In this document: in pieces, positions 26,142 through 34,089 of the stretch
Position numbering within the stretch: position 1 is the first letter of the stretch
How the letters are laid out: each line of letters begins with the position of its first letter
Origin: Holosporales bacterium
Lineage (GTDB): Bacteria; Pseudomonadota; Alphaproteobacteria; UBA3830; JAIRMZ01
Direction of reading: 5' to 3'
DNA length: 34,089 nucleotides
Assembly: GCA_031255325.1 (NCBI GenBank)
Contig: JAIRST010000067.1
Span: 1 to 34,089 of the forward strand
Notes under the pieces: generated by a model
What the model was told of the DNA's origin: nothing
Seen by the model: the letters and a program-made list of their open reading frames with translations, nothing else
The model's database searches: none
Made by a program: the position numbers and the translations under genes

Positions 26142-26861
26142 TTATTTCACATTTTTGGGTGTATTGAAAGCACGCTGCACCCGCCCGTCAAGATCTGAAA
26201 GAAAAGCGCTCATATCGTCTCCCAATTTCTGGATAACATTGGCAAATTCTGAACGCTGTGTAATACCCATGCTTACGCCATCAAGTACAACATCGACGAC
26301 TTTAAATTTTGCTCCATTAGATGAAGGAAACATTTTCCATATAATTTTTACTTGCCCTCCTCGTGGTAGGGTAATCACGCTCTCTACGTTCACCCCCCCT
26401 TGTGCAACGCATGTCGCTCCTTTTACTTGCAAAACAACTCCAAAAAATTCTCTAAAACGTGCGGCGTAGTTGACAACAATCATTTTACGAAAGAGTGTAA
26501 TAAACTGTTGCTTTTGCTCATTTGTCAATCGACGCCAATGACGCGCTAAGACAAAACGTCCAATAGCAGCTACATCAAACCCTTCATCTAAAAGAACCGC
26601 GAATCGCTCTTGCCGGATAGGGGCTGCAATATTGGGATTGGTTAAGGCCATGATTGCCCGTTTGCCAAAGTCCGCAATAAACTGTTGCGCTTCTGCAGAT
26701 ATGGCTGCTTCATCACTGTACGTAACCCTAAAAGGGCACTCCGCAAGGATACCAATACCAAAAACTGTCGCAATCATTCTTAAAAGGTGCAGAGGGCTTA
26801 TAAAAAAAAAGGCGAATATTGTTTTCGAATAAGAGGACACTTTACTTCTCCATTGTTTCAT
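26142..26861 (-). CDS. mlaC: MlaC/Ttg2D-family phospholipid-binding protein
   Basis: MlaC shuttles phospholipids across the periplasm between the outer-membrane MlaA complex and the inner-membrane MlaFEDB ABC complex. After a hydrophobic N-terminal export segment comes the family domain (PF05494), with QQFIADFGKRAIMAL, LARHWRRLTNEQKQQFITLFRKMIV, NYAARFREF and the C-terminal VVDVVLDGVSMGITQRSEFANVIQK. The ATG at 26861 is preferred over the TTG at 26867. The rest of the Mla system is not in the window, which is unusual when compared with E. coli mlaFEDCB. It is downstream of lolA, probably in one transcript. Confidence 0.9.
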   Translation of the reverse strand: MKQWRSKVSSYSKTIFAFFFISPLHLLRMIATVFGIGILAECPFRVTYSDEAAISAEAQQFIADFGKRAIMALTNPNIAAPIRQERFAVLLDEGFDVAAIGRFVLARHWRRLTNEQKQQFITLFRKMIVVNYAARFREFFGVVLQVKGATCVAQGGVNVESVITLPRGGQVKIIWKMFPSSNGAKFKVVDVVLDGVSMGITQRSEFANVIQKLGDDMSAFLSDLDGRVQRAFNTPKNVK

Positions 26862-26939
26862 TAACAAGCACGTTTATGCTTGAATAGTTAATAACGTGAA
26901 ATAGAAAGCATTGTCACGGATTTTCTATTTTTTGCCTAT

Positions 26940-27572
26940 TTAAGAAAGCTCTATAAGTTTAAAGACACGAGGAGAAAATTTTTCTCCATAGACACTTTGT
27001 TCTAAAGTAATCGTTGTCTTGTGATGTTCGTCATCTTCCAAAATCCATTGCTGTAAGGAAAGTGTTGCCATATCGAAAACAAGCGTTAGCGTTCCCGGTT
27101 CGTTAAAAGCAGTCAGGGTGAGTCGAACATTATAGACTCCTTTTGTAAAGCTTTTTATTTGAACGTCTGGAGTTCGAAAACTTATTTTTTCTTTCAAAAA
27201 TAGATACAAAGGATTCGTTTGTGGCAGCTCGGAACGTTCTTTTAGTTCTTTGTCGACATGATAGAGATGTCCTCTATTTGATATGATAAGATTCGGATTG
27301 GGCGCATCATAATCGAAACGCACTTTCCCAGGGCGCTCTAAATAAAACCATCCCGTTGCTAGACGGTTATTTCGGTCTATTTGTACAAAACGTGCTTTTA
27401 ACGTTGTGATCCGATTAAACGCAGCTTCAACACGAGAAAGCGTCAAGACGGAAGAAGACACCTCTTGCGTATGAGCGGTATTCTGCAAGGACCCATAAGC
27501 CTTATTTCCCAAAAACCCTAAGCAACATAACACTGCTAACTTATAGCGAGCGCAGAATTTTGACATAATCAT
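26940..27572 (-). CDS. lolA: Outer-membrane lipoprotein carrier LolA
   Basis: LolA receives lipoproteins from LolCDE and carries them through the periplasm to the outer membrane. A signal peptide (YKLAVLCCLGFLGNKAYG) is followed by the LolA fold: RITTLKARFVQID, GWFYLERPGKVRFDYDAPNPNLIISN and NPLYLFLKEKI. The ERPGKVRFDY motif is typical. At 210 residues the length is standard. The start overlaps the ftsK stop by 4 bases, a conserved ftsK-lolA pairing in Proteobacteria that supports the call. Confidence 0.93.
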   Translation of the reverse strand: MIMSKFCARYKLAVLCCLGFLGNKAYGSLQNTAHTQEVSSSVLTLSRVEAAFNRITTLKARFVQIDRNNRLATGWFYLERPGKVRFDYDAPNPNLIISNRGHLYHVDKELKERSELPQTNPLYLFLKEKISFRTPDVQIKSFTKGVYNVRLTLTAFNEPGTLTLVFDMATLSLQQWILEDDEHHKTTITLEQSVYGEKFSPRVFKLIELS

Positions 27573-29821
27573 CCTAAAATCTCTCTTTTCCCTGTATGGT
27601 TAGCTGAGCTAACAAATCCACGCGCTTCCATTTGATCAACAATACGGGCTGCTCTATTATAACCTATTTGTAAATGCCGTTGAATAAAGCTTGTTGACAC
27701 CTTTCCTTCACGTCGTACAAGAGCTAAAGCTTCTTCGAATATAGGATCTGCACCTCCATTTTCCACGTTTCCATCGCTAAATGTATCCTCTTCATCTTGA
27801 ACGATTTCCTCTGTGTATTGCGGGTCCCCTTGCTCTTTAAGTTCCTGCACAACAAGCTCCACCTCACGATCCGAAACGAAGGGCCCATGGATACGAACGA
27901 TTTGCCCTCCGGTTGCCATATACAGCATATCCCCTTGGCCTAAAAGCTGTTCAGCTCCTTGCTCCCCTAGAATAGTGCGACTATCAATTTTCGAGGTTAC
28001 ATGAAAACTGATACGTGTAGGAAAATTGGCCTTAATCGTTCCTGTAATAACATCTACAGAAGGACGTTGCGTTGCCATAATTAAATGAATTCCGGCGGCA
28101 CGTGCCATTTGAGCCAATCTCTGCACGGCATTTTCAATATCCTTTCCGGCAACGAGCATTAAATCCGCCATTTCATCGACAATAACGACGATATAAGGTA
28201 AAGGAGTCAACTCAAGCGGTTGGTCTTCATAGATAGGAAGGCCTGATTCGGGATCAAATCCCGTCTGGACGCGACGGAGTAACGGCTCTTTATTCTTCAG
28301 CGATTCAGCTAAACGTGTATTATATCCTTCGATGTTACGTACCCCTAAGCGCGCCATCGCTTTATAGCGATTTTCCATCTCTCGAACTGTCCATTTTAAA
28401 GCAACAACCGCTTTTTTAGGATCCGTCACAACCGGTGTTAGTAAATGAGGAATACCGTCATACACAGAGAGCTCTAGCATCTTGGGATCAATCATAATAA
28501 AGCGACACTGTGCCGGAGAAAGTCGATATACCAAAGATAAAATCATTGTATTGACTGAGACAGATTTTCCAGATCCTGTCGTCCCCGCAACAAGTAAATG
28601 GGGCATGCGGGCTAAATCGACGACAATAGGAACGCCTCCTATACTTTTTCCAAGCGCCAAAACTAAGGATCCTGGGAATTTCTCGTACGTGGAAGCCGAT
28701 AAAAGCTCGCGCAGATAGACCGTTTGGCGTTTTGCATTCGGCAATTCAATGCCGATGACGTTTTTCCCTGGAACAACAGCAACGCGTGCTGATATGGCGC
28801 TCATCGAGCGGGCGATATCATGTGCCAATCCTATAACGCGGGAAGATTTAATCCCTGCGGCTGGGCGCAATTCGTAAAGCGTTACAACAGGTCCCGGTTT
28901 GGTGTCAACAATTTCTCCTTTAACGCCAAAGTCATTCAATACACGCAGAAGCTGATCTGCATTAGCAGCTAAAGCAGCCGTACTGACAGGTTCTTCTTTC
29001 CCATGAGGAAGGGAAAGAAGTTCTAAAGAAGGAAGCGTATATTCCCCTAGAAAAGCCAGATCCAAGTCTGCCTGAGCCGAATGTTTCTTCTCTGAATCTG
29101 ATTTTTGCGCAGATTCAGATGACTCAAAAGGATCTGATCTTCCTGGTATGCTCTCTAAAGTAACCTCTGCAATACCCTTCTTTTTTGCTATTAGAGGGGG
29201 TGAAGAAAAAAAGCGTGGCATGTAATGCTTTAAGTTCCCAAAAAAGGAAAATTCTTTAGGAGGTGAAATACCATGCCAATAATTTTTACAAAAAGAGAAA
29301 AGGGGGGAGACAGAAAGACGAAGAGCGATAACAAACAGCAGCCCTCCTAAACATCCTGCTATCGGTGCAATAAAGCAAACACCTTCAGCAAGAAACGGCT
29401 GCAAGCAATGAACACTAGCATGGAATACAAGCTGCCCTAAGGCTCCCCCTAAGGTTAAGGTTGCAGGCCAAGAAGAGAGACGAAGAGGAACGCCGCCAAG
29501 AGCGAACGAAAGAAGGAAAACCGCCCCTAAAATACCGAAAATAGCACCTTTAATAGGGTATCTTTTTTGTATTTTCCTAATGCCGATAACGCATAAAGCA
29601 ACAGGAAGCAAGCCAGAAGCTAAGCCAAAAAATTGGATCAATACGTCAGCCAACGCATTTCCCAGAATGAACCAGCTATTTTGCATCGTTTCAACGGAAG
29701 TATTCCAAGACGGCTCTTCTGCATTATAAAAAAACAGAGCAGTACCAAGTGTAAAAGCAGCTCCTAAAAGGAAAAAACCCATAAGCGAACGGAAGAAATC
29801 TTGGATTTTTGTTGAAATCAC
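27569..29821 (-). CDS. ftsK: DNA translocase FtsK
   Basis: FtsK coordinates chromosome segregation with division by pumping DNA through the septum. The N-terminal 180 residues hold about four membrane helices and a linker follows, short and Ser/Lys-rich. The motor has Walker A GTTGSGKS (413-420) and Walker B VVIVDEMADLM. The C-terminal gamma winged helix (ALALVRREGKVSTSFIQRHLQIGYNRAARIV) reads KOPS sites. Start is GTG with AAAGGA 8 bases upstream. At 750 residues it is a short-linker form. brnQ lies 69 bases upstream on the same strand. Confidence 0.96.
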   Translation of the reverse strand: MISTKIQDFFRSLMGFFLLGAAFTLGTALFFYNAEEPSWNTSVETMQNSWFILGNALADVLIQFFGLASGLLPVALCVIGIRKIQKRYPIKGAIFGILGAVFLLSFALGGVPLRLSSWPATLTLGGALGQLVFHASVHCLQPFLAEGVCFIAPIAGCLGGLLFVIALRLSVSPLFSFCKNYWHGISPPKEFSFFGNLKHYMPRFFSSPPLIAKKKGIAEVTLESIPGRSDPFESSESAQKSDSEKKHSAQADLDLAFLGEYTLPSLELLSLPHGKEEPVSTAALAANADQLLRVLNDFGVKGEIVDTKPGPVVTLYELRPAAGIKSSRVIGLAHDIARSMSAISARVAVVPGKNVIGIELPNAKRQTVYLRELLSASTYEKFPGSLVLALGKSIGGVPIVVDLARMPHLLVAGTTGSGKSVSVNTMILSLVYRLSPAQCRFIMIDPKMLELSVYDGIPHLLTPVVTDPKKAVVALKWTVREMENRYKAMARLGVRNIEGYNTRLAESLKNKEPLLRRVQTGFDPESGLPIYEDQPLELTPLPYIVVIVDEMADLMLVAGKDIENAVQRLAQMARAAGIHLIMATQRPSVDVITGTIKANFPTRISFHVTSKIDSRTILGEQGAEQLLGQGDMLYMATGGQIVRIHGPFVSDREVELVVQELKEQGDPQYTEEIVQDEEDTFSDGNVENGGADPIFEEALALVRREGKVSTSFIQRHLQIGYNRAARIVDQMEARGFVSSANHTGKREILG

Positions 29822-29890
29822 TACGTTTTTCCTTTGCGAAAAACCTTACCATTGCTTTTTATACGTTGAAGATCTTTTGTCCATAACGTT

Positions 29891-31021
29891 TTACGTTGAT
29901 GGAGCAAGGGCTCTTTTCCATCGGTAAATTTTTCGGGTTTCTCGCACTAAATTTACAAGCGTCAGCCCAATTAAAACAGGATACATATATTGCAATACAG
30001 GTTGCATGAACTGCACAATCCCTGAAAATCCTAGTGTCGAAACAACAAAAGCAATACAAAGGCTCGCGATCAAAACCTTTTCATAAGAAATTTTGGAAAA
30101 GTGCAATATCTTTGTAACAAAAGCTGTCCACACCGAAATGGCGGCTACAGCTGTTGTTAGGCATGCAATAATAATAACTAAGCTGTAAACATAAGTTGAA
30201 AAACGCCCAAGAGAAAGCTCCACGATCCGAGGTAGAATATCTTCTGGCGCTACCCCAACAAGAAAAGTGCTATATTGAACTCCTAAACATATAAAAGCTA
30301 TATACATAATAGTCAACAGCAAAGCGCTAATACAGCTTGCTGCAATACCTTTCACAAGAAGATCCTTCTTCGATTTGTTCCCTTTAAGCGTCATAAGGTA
30401 CCCCATGGCCATGGATGAAAAATAAATAGCTCCGGGTAAATCATAGGTCTGGTACCCAGCAAGGATGCCCTCGTTAAAAGCGGACAAGGAAAAAACTAAA
30501 GAATTCCCTTTGTATGGTGTCGCCTGTGACAGCCCCCAAATAACAAGCAAAGACAAAAATCCCAATTTAATGGGGGTCAAAAACTTCCCAATGAAAGGAA
30601 CAACATGCTCTTTTTTCACAGTCATTATGCCCACACATAGGCACGCCCCTCCACAAAATGCCCAAGAAGGAACGGAAGGTGCCATGGCTTTACACCCCCC
30701 ATACGCCACATTAAGGCAGCGTGGAACAATGCCGAAAGGGCCTTCAATAGCCATAATGGCGGCTTGTAACAAAAAGGCACATACCTTTCCTAGAGGGGTA
30801 AAAAAACTGTCAGAATTACCAGAAAGCAACACGACAGCAATAAGCCCAAGGAGCGGAACAAGTACTCCCGTTAAGCAAAATCCACCAATCGCTGAAGGCC
30901 AGGCATGAGGCCAAGTTTCCCCAAGAATTGGAGGAAATACGACATTCCCTGCACCAAAGAACATTGCAAAAATAGCTCCTCCTGCAAGGAAAATCCCTTT
31001 CACATCTTTTCTCCTCAGCAT
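29891..31021 (-). CDS. brnQ: Branched-chain amino acid transporter, BrnQ/LIVCS family
   Basis: BrnQ imports leucine, isoleucine and valine with a cation. The family N-terminus is present (IFLAGGAIFAMFFGAGNVVFPP), then GPFGIVPRC and YQTYDLPGAIYF. There are about eleven or twelve hydrophobic helices. At 376 residues it is shorter than the usual 430-440, mainly toward the C-terminus, though no frameshift is visible. The -10 box lies only about 11 bases before the ATG and there is no Shine-Dalgarno sequence, so translation may be nearly leaderless. It fits an amino-acid-scavenging lifestyle. Confidence 0.9.
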   Translation of the reverse strand: MLRRKDVKGIFLAGGAIFAMFFGAGNVVFPPILGETWPHAWPSAIGGFCLTGVLVPLLGLIAVVLLSGNSDSFFTPLGKVCAFLLQAAIMAIEGPFGIVPRCLNVAYGGCKAMAPSVPSWAFCGGACLCVGIMTVKKEHVVPFIGKFLTPIKLGFLSLLVIWGLSQATPYKGNSLVFSLSAFNEGILAGYQTYDLPGAIYFSSMAMGYLMTLKGNKSKKDLLVKGIAASCISALLLTIMYIAFICLGVQYSTFLVGVAPEDILPRIVELSLGRFSTYVYSLVIIIACLTTAVAAISVWTAFVTKILHFSKISYEKVLIASLCIAFVVSTLGFSGIVQFMQPVLQYMYPVLIGLTLVNLVRETRKIYRWKRALAPST

Positions 31022-31032
31022 AAAATCAACAT

Positions 31033-31061
31033 ATTTTACAATAAGCCGCCCAAATGGGCAA
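31033..31061 (-). promoter_or_regulatory. brnQ promoter with an embedded palindrome
   Basis: On the minus strand TTGCCC, a 17-base spacer and TAAAAT lie immediately upstream of brnQ. The palindrome GCCCATTTGGGC overlaps the -35 box and the spacer, a classic operator position. A TTCCGCC/GGCGGAA pair lies further upstream (31064-31108). Confidence 0.45.
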
Positions 31062-31190
31062 CCTTCCGCCTGATGGGATACGTAATGGCTGTCGGTAAAA
31101 GGGCGGAAATTTTAGGATGTATATTGATTTAAGGTTTCTAAATTCCGCTTCTTTAACTTTCACAGATCGTCCATAATGATAAATTAATCT

Positions 31191-32444
31191 TTATTCTTCA
31201 AAAGGCTGAGCGGTGCGGTCGCGCATTTTAGAGAGGGCATACAAGGCGCAAAGTGTGCCAAAGGCGAATTGAGCCGTAACGATACGGATATCTTTCGTTT
31301 GTTCAACAAGATACGTAGCAATAAGTGGCGCTGTTCCGCCCATAAGAGCTTGGCCAAGTCCAAGGGCGAAAGATACGGCTGTACAGCGCACATGCGCGGG
31401 AAATGTCTCGGCGAAAAACGCTGTACGCCCTCCGTAATAGGAAGATAAAAACAATCCCGCTAAAAGATGCAGCACACCGTAAATTAAAAGATTACCCGAT
31501 CGAATGCATGTCGTCATAGGATAGACCAAAAGGAAAACGCCTAAAACGCCTGCTTGCAGAAAAGATTTGCGTTGCTTAAAGCGGTCTGTCATATATCCAG
31601 CGAAGAGAGTCATAGGGATCATGCAAGCATTTGTTACAGCTGTCATAAGAAAGGCACATGTAGGAGAAGCCTTCCCAGAAATAACAAGATAATTCGGGAG
31701 GAAGACAAGAAGACTGTAAAACGCAATTCCGCTGAAAAATGTTATAAACATCGCCCATAGAGCTGGCTTTCTATGGTTTTTAAAAACTTCAACGATGGGA
31801 AGACGGGATACTTTCTTTTGTTTTGGAGGCTCTTCCAAGTTCTTTTTTAATTGAAATCCAACATAAACCAAACAAAGACTAAACAAAAAAGGCAACCGCC
31901 ATCCCCAGGTTCTGTAAGCTTCGGCACTTAATACAGCTCCCAGGACTGCTGCTGTAAGTTGTCCCCCTAACAGGGTTCCGGTTAGACATCCTATATCTGC
32001 CCAGCTCCCTGTTCGGCCACGTTTTTCTGCTGGAGCATTTTCAACAAGATACACCATAGAGCTCGTATACTCACCACCAATCGCAAGCCCTTGCAGAATG
32101 CGGATTAGTGTTAACAATGCTGGTGCCCACAGACCGATTTGCGCATACGTTGGCAAAAGACCAACACACACTGTAGGAATGGCCATAAGAGAAATAGACA
32201 AGAACAACGCGTTCCGGCGGCCTACTTTATCGCCTATATGACCGAATAGAACGCCTCCCAAAGGACGTGCGATAAATCCCAAAGCAAAGACGCCAAATGC
32301 GGCTAGTTGCGAAGCAAAGGCATCGGAGCTGGGAAAAAATAAAGGCGCCATAACTGCAGAAAACGCACCGTAAAGGGAATAATCCAACCACTCCAGCATA
32401 TTCGCTAGTACACCGATACGTATGCCTTTTTGTTTCGTGCTCAT
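31191..32444 (-). CDS. MFS transporter, metabolite:H+ symporter (ProP-like)
   Basis: This 12-helix major facilitator carrier belongs to the MHS group that includes ProP, KgtP and citrate or proline/betaine carriers. Family motifs are the N-terminal LANMLEWLDYSLYGAFSAV, the loop 2-3 motif RPLGGVLFGHIGDKVGRRNAL, RILQGLAIGGEYTSSMVYLVENAP and the later GYMTDRF. The 417 residues are within range. AGAGGAC precedes the ATG. Substrate cannot be decided; Holosporales and Rickettsiales often carry several ProP-like paralogues. brnQ is downstream on the same strand with its own promoter. Confidence 0.92.
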   Translation of the reverse strand: MSTKQKGIRIGVLANMLEWLDYSLYGAFSAVMAPLFFPSSDAFASQLAAFGVFALGFIARPLGGVLFGHIGDKVGRRNALFLSISLMAIPTVCVGLLPTYAQIGLWAPALLTLIRILQGLAIGGEYTSSMVYLVENAPAEKRGRTGSWADIGCLTGTLLGGQLTAAVLGAVLSAEAYRTWGWRLPFLFSLCLVYVGFQLKKNLEEPPKQKKVSRLPIVEVFKNHRKPALWAMFITFFSGIAFYSLLVFLPNYLVISGKASPTCAFLMTAVTNACMIPMTLFAGYMTDRFKQRKSFLQAGVLGVFLLVYPMTTCIRSGNLLIYGVLHLLAGLFLSSYYGGRTAFFAETFPAHVRCTAVSFALGLGQALMGGTAPLIATYLVEQTKDIRIVTAQFAFGTLCALYALSKMRDRTAQPFEE

Positions 32445-32788
32445 GACGTCCTCTTTACTGGAATTCTACTTAACAAATGGTAAAATTCTTATAAGAAGTT
32501 AAATACCCTTATGTCCTAACGCACAAGATCCCAATTTAGAAGATTTTAAAAAGACTGCAAGAGATGCAATAGGCTAGTTTTAGAAAATAGGAAATGGCGT
32601 CTATATCAGATTTTGCACCTTGTGTTATTTATTTTCTTTTATCAAATACAAAAATTCTATTACTATTCAAGAATAGCATATCTTTGCACTTTTAAAAATT
32701 TTTCTTCAATCCCTCTAAAATCTGATATAAGGATCAGTTCCGTATCGTTTGAAGATATCTTTGTTCTATAGTAAGCTTTGTAATATAG
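32445..32788. other. AT-rich region with IS-like inverted repeats, no gene seen
   Basis: These 344 bases upstream of the ProP-like gene contain the perfect palindrome TTCTTATAAGAA (32486-32497), possibly part of that gene's promoter region, and the 152-base inverted-repeat element described separately. No coding frame is convincing. Confidence 0.5.
32590..32741. mobile_element. Short inverted-repeat element (MITE-like or IS remnant)
   Basis: The outer 25 bases on the left (GGAAATGGCGTCTATATCAG...) match the reverse complement of the right end (...CTGATATAAGGATCAGTTCC) at 19 of 25 positions. The interior of about 100 bases is very AT-rich and non-coding, with a small CTATTC-AA-GAATAG hairpin. 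The right end also matches the solo repeat beyond mscS (19 of 23 bases), so this looks like a multi-copy element with its transposase lost. No target duplication was recognised. Confidence 0.4.
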
Positions 32789-32986
32789 CTATTTCTTCAA
32801 TTCTTTTAACAAATATTCGGCTTCTTCTTTAAAAGCATCTGTAATAAAAGCCACCTCAAAAGCTCTCGCTTCATCATAAACATGCGATGTTACATTACGT
32901 TTATGTCTATATTCTATCCGTTTTTCCAGATTATTAAGCAACAATCCCACCTTATCTGTAGTTCTCATTATTTCATTAAAGTCCAT
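32789..32986 (-). CDS. Small helical protein, unrecognised
   Basis: This 65-residue, highly charged, apparently all-helical frame (DKVGLLLNNLEKRIEYRHKRN, then EEAEYLLKELKK) has no motif I can name. The residue pattern looks like real protein, but the start is uncertain: AAGGAG lies 14 bases before the ATG, and the frame stays open upstream for 17 codons before a stop. It may be a small independent gene or the C-terminal part of a decayed one. It sits next to the inverted-repeat element. Confidence 0.45.
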   Translation of the reverse strand: MDFNEIMRTTDKVGLLLNNLEKRIEYRHKRNVTSHVYDEARAFEVAFITDAFKEEAEYLLKELKK

Positions 32987-33065
32987 AACTTCTACGTTTT
33001 CTCCTTCAGCAAGACATAATCGTAAAAACCTCTGTATCCATTAAAATAGTAAAAAGAACGTATAT

Positions 33066-33155
33066 TCAAATCGTTGAACCGCGGCGTCTCTTACGGCTGT
33101 ATCGTTTCATTTCTGTACCGCTTGATGATTTCATTGAAGCTAGCTTAGCTTTCAC
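33066..33155 (-). pseudogene. Short Arg/Lys-rich coding remnant
   Basis: A GTG at 33155 (or the ATG 7 codons later) opens 29 codons ending MKRYSRKRRRGSTI, an extremely basic tail. The frame is open 12 codons further upstream without a usual start. It could be the end of a decayed nucleic-acid-binding protein or a chance frame. Confidence 0.2.
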
Positions 33156-33238
33156 TATTGGATGATAAGTTGATTGATTTTCTACTCGATGCTAGATAAT
33201 AGTTTTATAATTGGTAATGTCTTTATTGAATAGGACGA

Positions 33239-33379
33239 TCAATGATATATTTTTTGCATCATCCATCTATCTGTTTTTCTCATTATCAATGACGCTAAAA
33301 TTCTATAGAGTTGCCAATCTAGAAAAACAAAGTTTTCCTTAAAATTTAATCGTATACTGGAATTATCCTTTTTATTCAT
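33239..33379 (-). CDS. Possible 46-residue protein, unrecognised
   Basis: The ATG at 33379 opens a 46-codon frame with an aromatic/hydrophobic centre (NFVFLDWQLYRILASLIM) and a basic tail. It is just downstream of the methyltransferase on the same strand. No Shine-Dalgarno sequence is visible. It could be a small gene or the C-terminal remnant of a larger one. Confidence 0.25.
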   Translation of the reverse strand: MNKKDNSSIRLNFKENFVFLDWQLYRILASLIMRKTDRWMMQKIYH

Positions 33380-33510
33380 TAATAAAAATTTTCTCTATTC
33401 ATCCCTTAACCCATTATGCGATTATGGTGTTAATTTCTTACAATTCTTTTGGTAAGATTATTTATCTATCTATCTCGTTAATCAAAAACTTATCCTAAAA
33501 TGGAGATCTA

Positions 33511-34018
33511 TTATTTTACGGCGACCATTATAATTTCTTTTGGACGATTACAACTTTTATATATTGTCTGTAGAAGCACTCCATCAGAACGACGATCTGT
33601 TGTTGGTATTCCTTTGTTGAGACGAGCTTTTCTAAGGAAAAAGCGCATACTAATATACAATATTTTTAAAATTTTGTACTTTCGGATCCAGCGATAGATA
33701 TTACCAAAACGCGCTCCATCATAGCAAATTTTTTGCACTTTAAATCCTGCATCTTCAAGAATCATTTTAAGGAGAGGTTTGTTGAAGTTGCGCACATGCC
33801 CCAGTTCTTTAGGCGCGTCTTCCCTGTAAAAACTCCAATTCATAATGTTTTCTTCAAAGGGTGTTCTGACAATAAAACGTCCTCCAGCTTTGAGAGCTTT
33901 ATAAATACAATCCAAAAAATTGCCCATATTTAAAACATGCTCGATGACATCTGAGGAAACGATGACATCGAATGCATTCTCAAAGGGTAAACGCTCTGCA
34001 TCCGCAAGGACGTACCGT
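33511..34018 (-). CDS. Class I SAM-dependent methyltransferase, N-terminally truncated at contig end
   Basis: The frame reported from 33927 stays open to the contig edge. The added residues read YVLADAERLPFENAFDVIV then SSDVIEHVLN, which match motifs of the Methyltransf_11 type (acidic loop plus LPF, then FDxI and IEH). Next come LKAGGRFIVRTPF and GHVRNFNKPLLKMILEDAGF, the typical strand 5 and late helix. The GxGxG SAM-binding motif is missing because the sequence ends here. The substrate is unknown; such enzymes often act in cell-surface glycan or quinone pathways. The stop is at 33511. Confidence 0.85.

Positions 34019-34089
<71 letters not shown>

Larger units (their letters stand above)
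32987..33510. other. AT-rich degraded region with short minus-strand frames
   Basis: These 524 bases hold no convincing full gene. Two short minus-strand frames are listed separately (33066-33155 and 33239-33379). The rest is AT-rich without RNA-gene structure that I can recognise. It reads like a decayed interval between the methyltransferase and the transporter. Confidence 0.5.

Overview
The window looks like a chromosomal contig end from an Alphaproteobacterium with a modest, moderately AT-rich genome, probably a host-associated or intracellular lineage of the Holosporales/Rickettsiales type. The taxonomic guess is an inference from several things: the cysteine-free L33 and the rpmF-plsX-fabH-ihfA order, the single-copy housekeeping content, the scavenging transporters (a TrpXYZ-like ABC system, BrnQ, a ProP-like MFS carrier), and short intergenic gaps with degraded islands. 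It is not proven by any marker gene here. Nearly everything is ordinary core machinery.

Layout, left to right. A 5'-truncated dapB overlaps nth. After these come an unrecognised reverse-strand remnant and an AT-rich HSL-type esterase. mfd lies on the minus strand, convergent with the esterase. rpmG (too short for the ORF track) and kdsB follow, then a minus-strand tRNA-Thr(CGT) with a good promoter. The cell-wall elongation pair mrdA-rodA comes next. A four-gene cassette follows: a TrpR/YerC-type repressor, a periplasmic binding protein, a permease and an ATPase. A perfect palindrome lies over the cassette's predicted transcription start. Then come hisS-prfA, mreB-mreC-mreD, a family-6-like UDG/hypoxanthine-DNA glycosylase, a large MscS-type channel (minus), comF, and rpmF-plsX-fabH-ihfA. 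The minus-strand block ftsK-lolA-mlaC-lipoprotein has brnQ and a ProP-like transporter upstream of it. The last 1.6 kb is an AT-rich, gene-poor stretch with insertion-sequence-like ends and small ORFs, then a methyltransferase cut off by the contig end. The final 71 bases are an unbroken run of G, almost certainly artefactual.

How the genes fit together. MrdA (PBP2), RodA and MreBCD form the elongasome but sit in two separate loci about 6 kb apart. PlsX/FabH (phospholipid and fatty-acid initiation), KdsB (Kdo activation), LolA and MlaC serve envelope biogenesis. Nth, Mfd and the glycosylase serve DNA repair. HisS, PrfA, L32, L33 and tRNA-Thr serve translation. The most biologically interesting unit is the repressor-ABC cassette. 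It reads as a self-contained, autoregulated aromatic amino acid (probably tryptophan) uptake module. No obviously new defence or mobile system was found.
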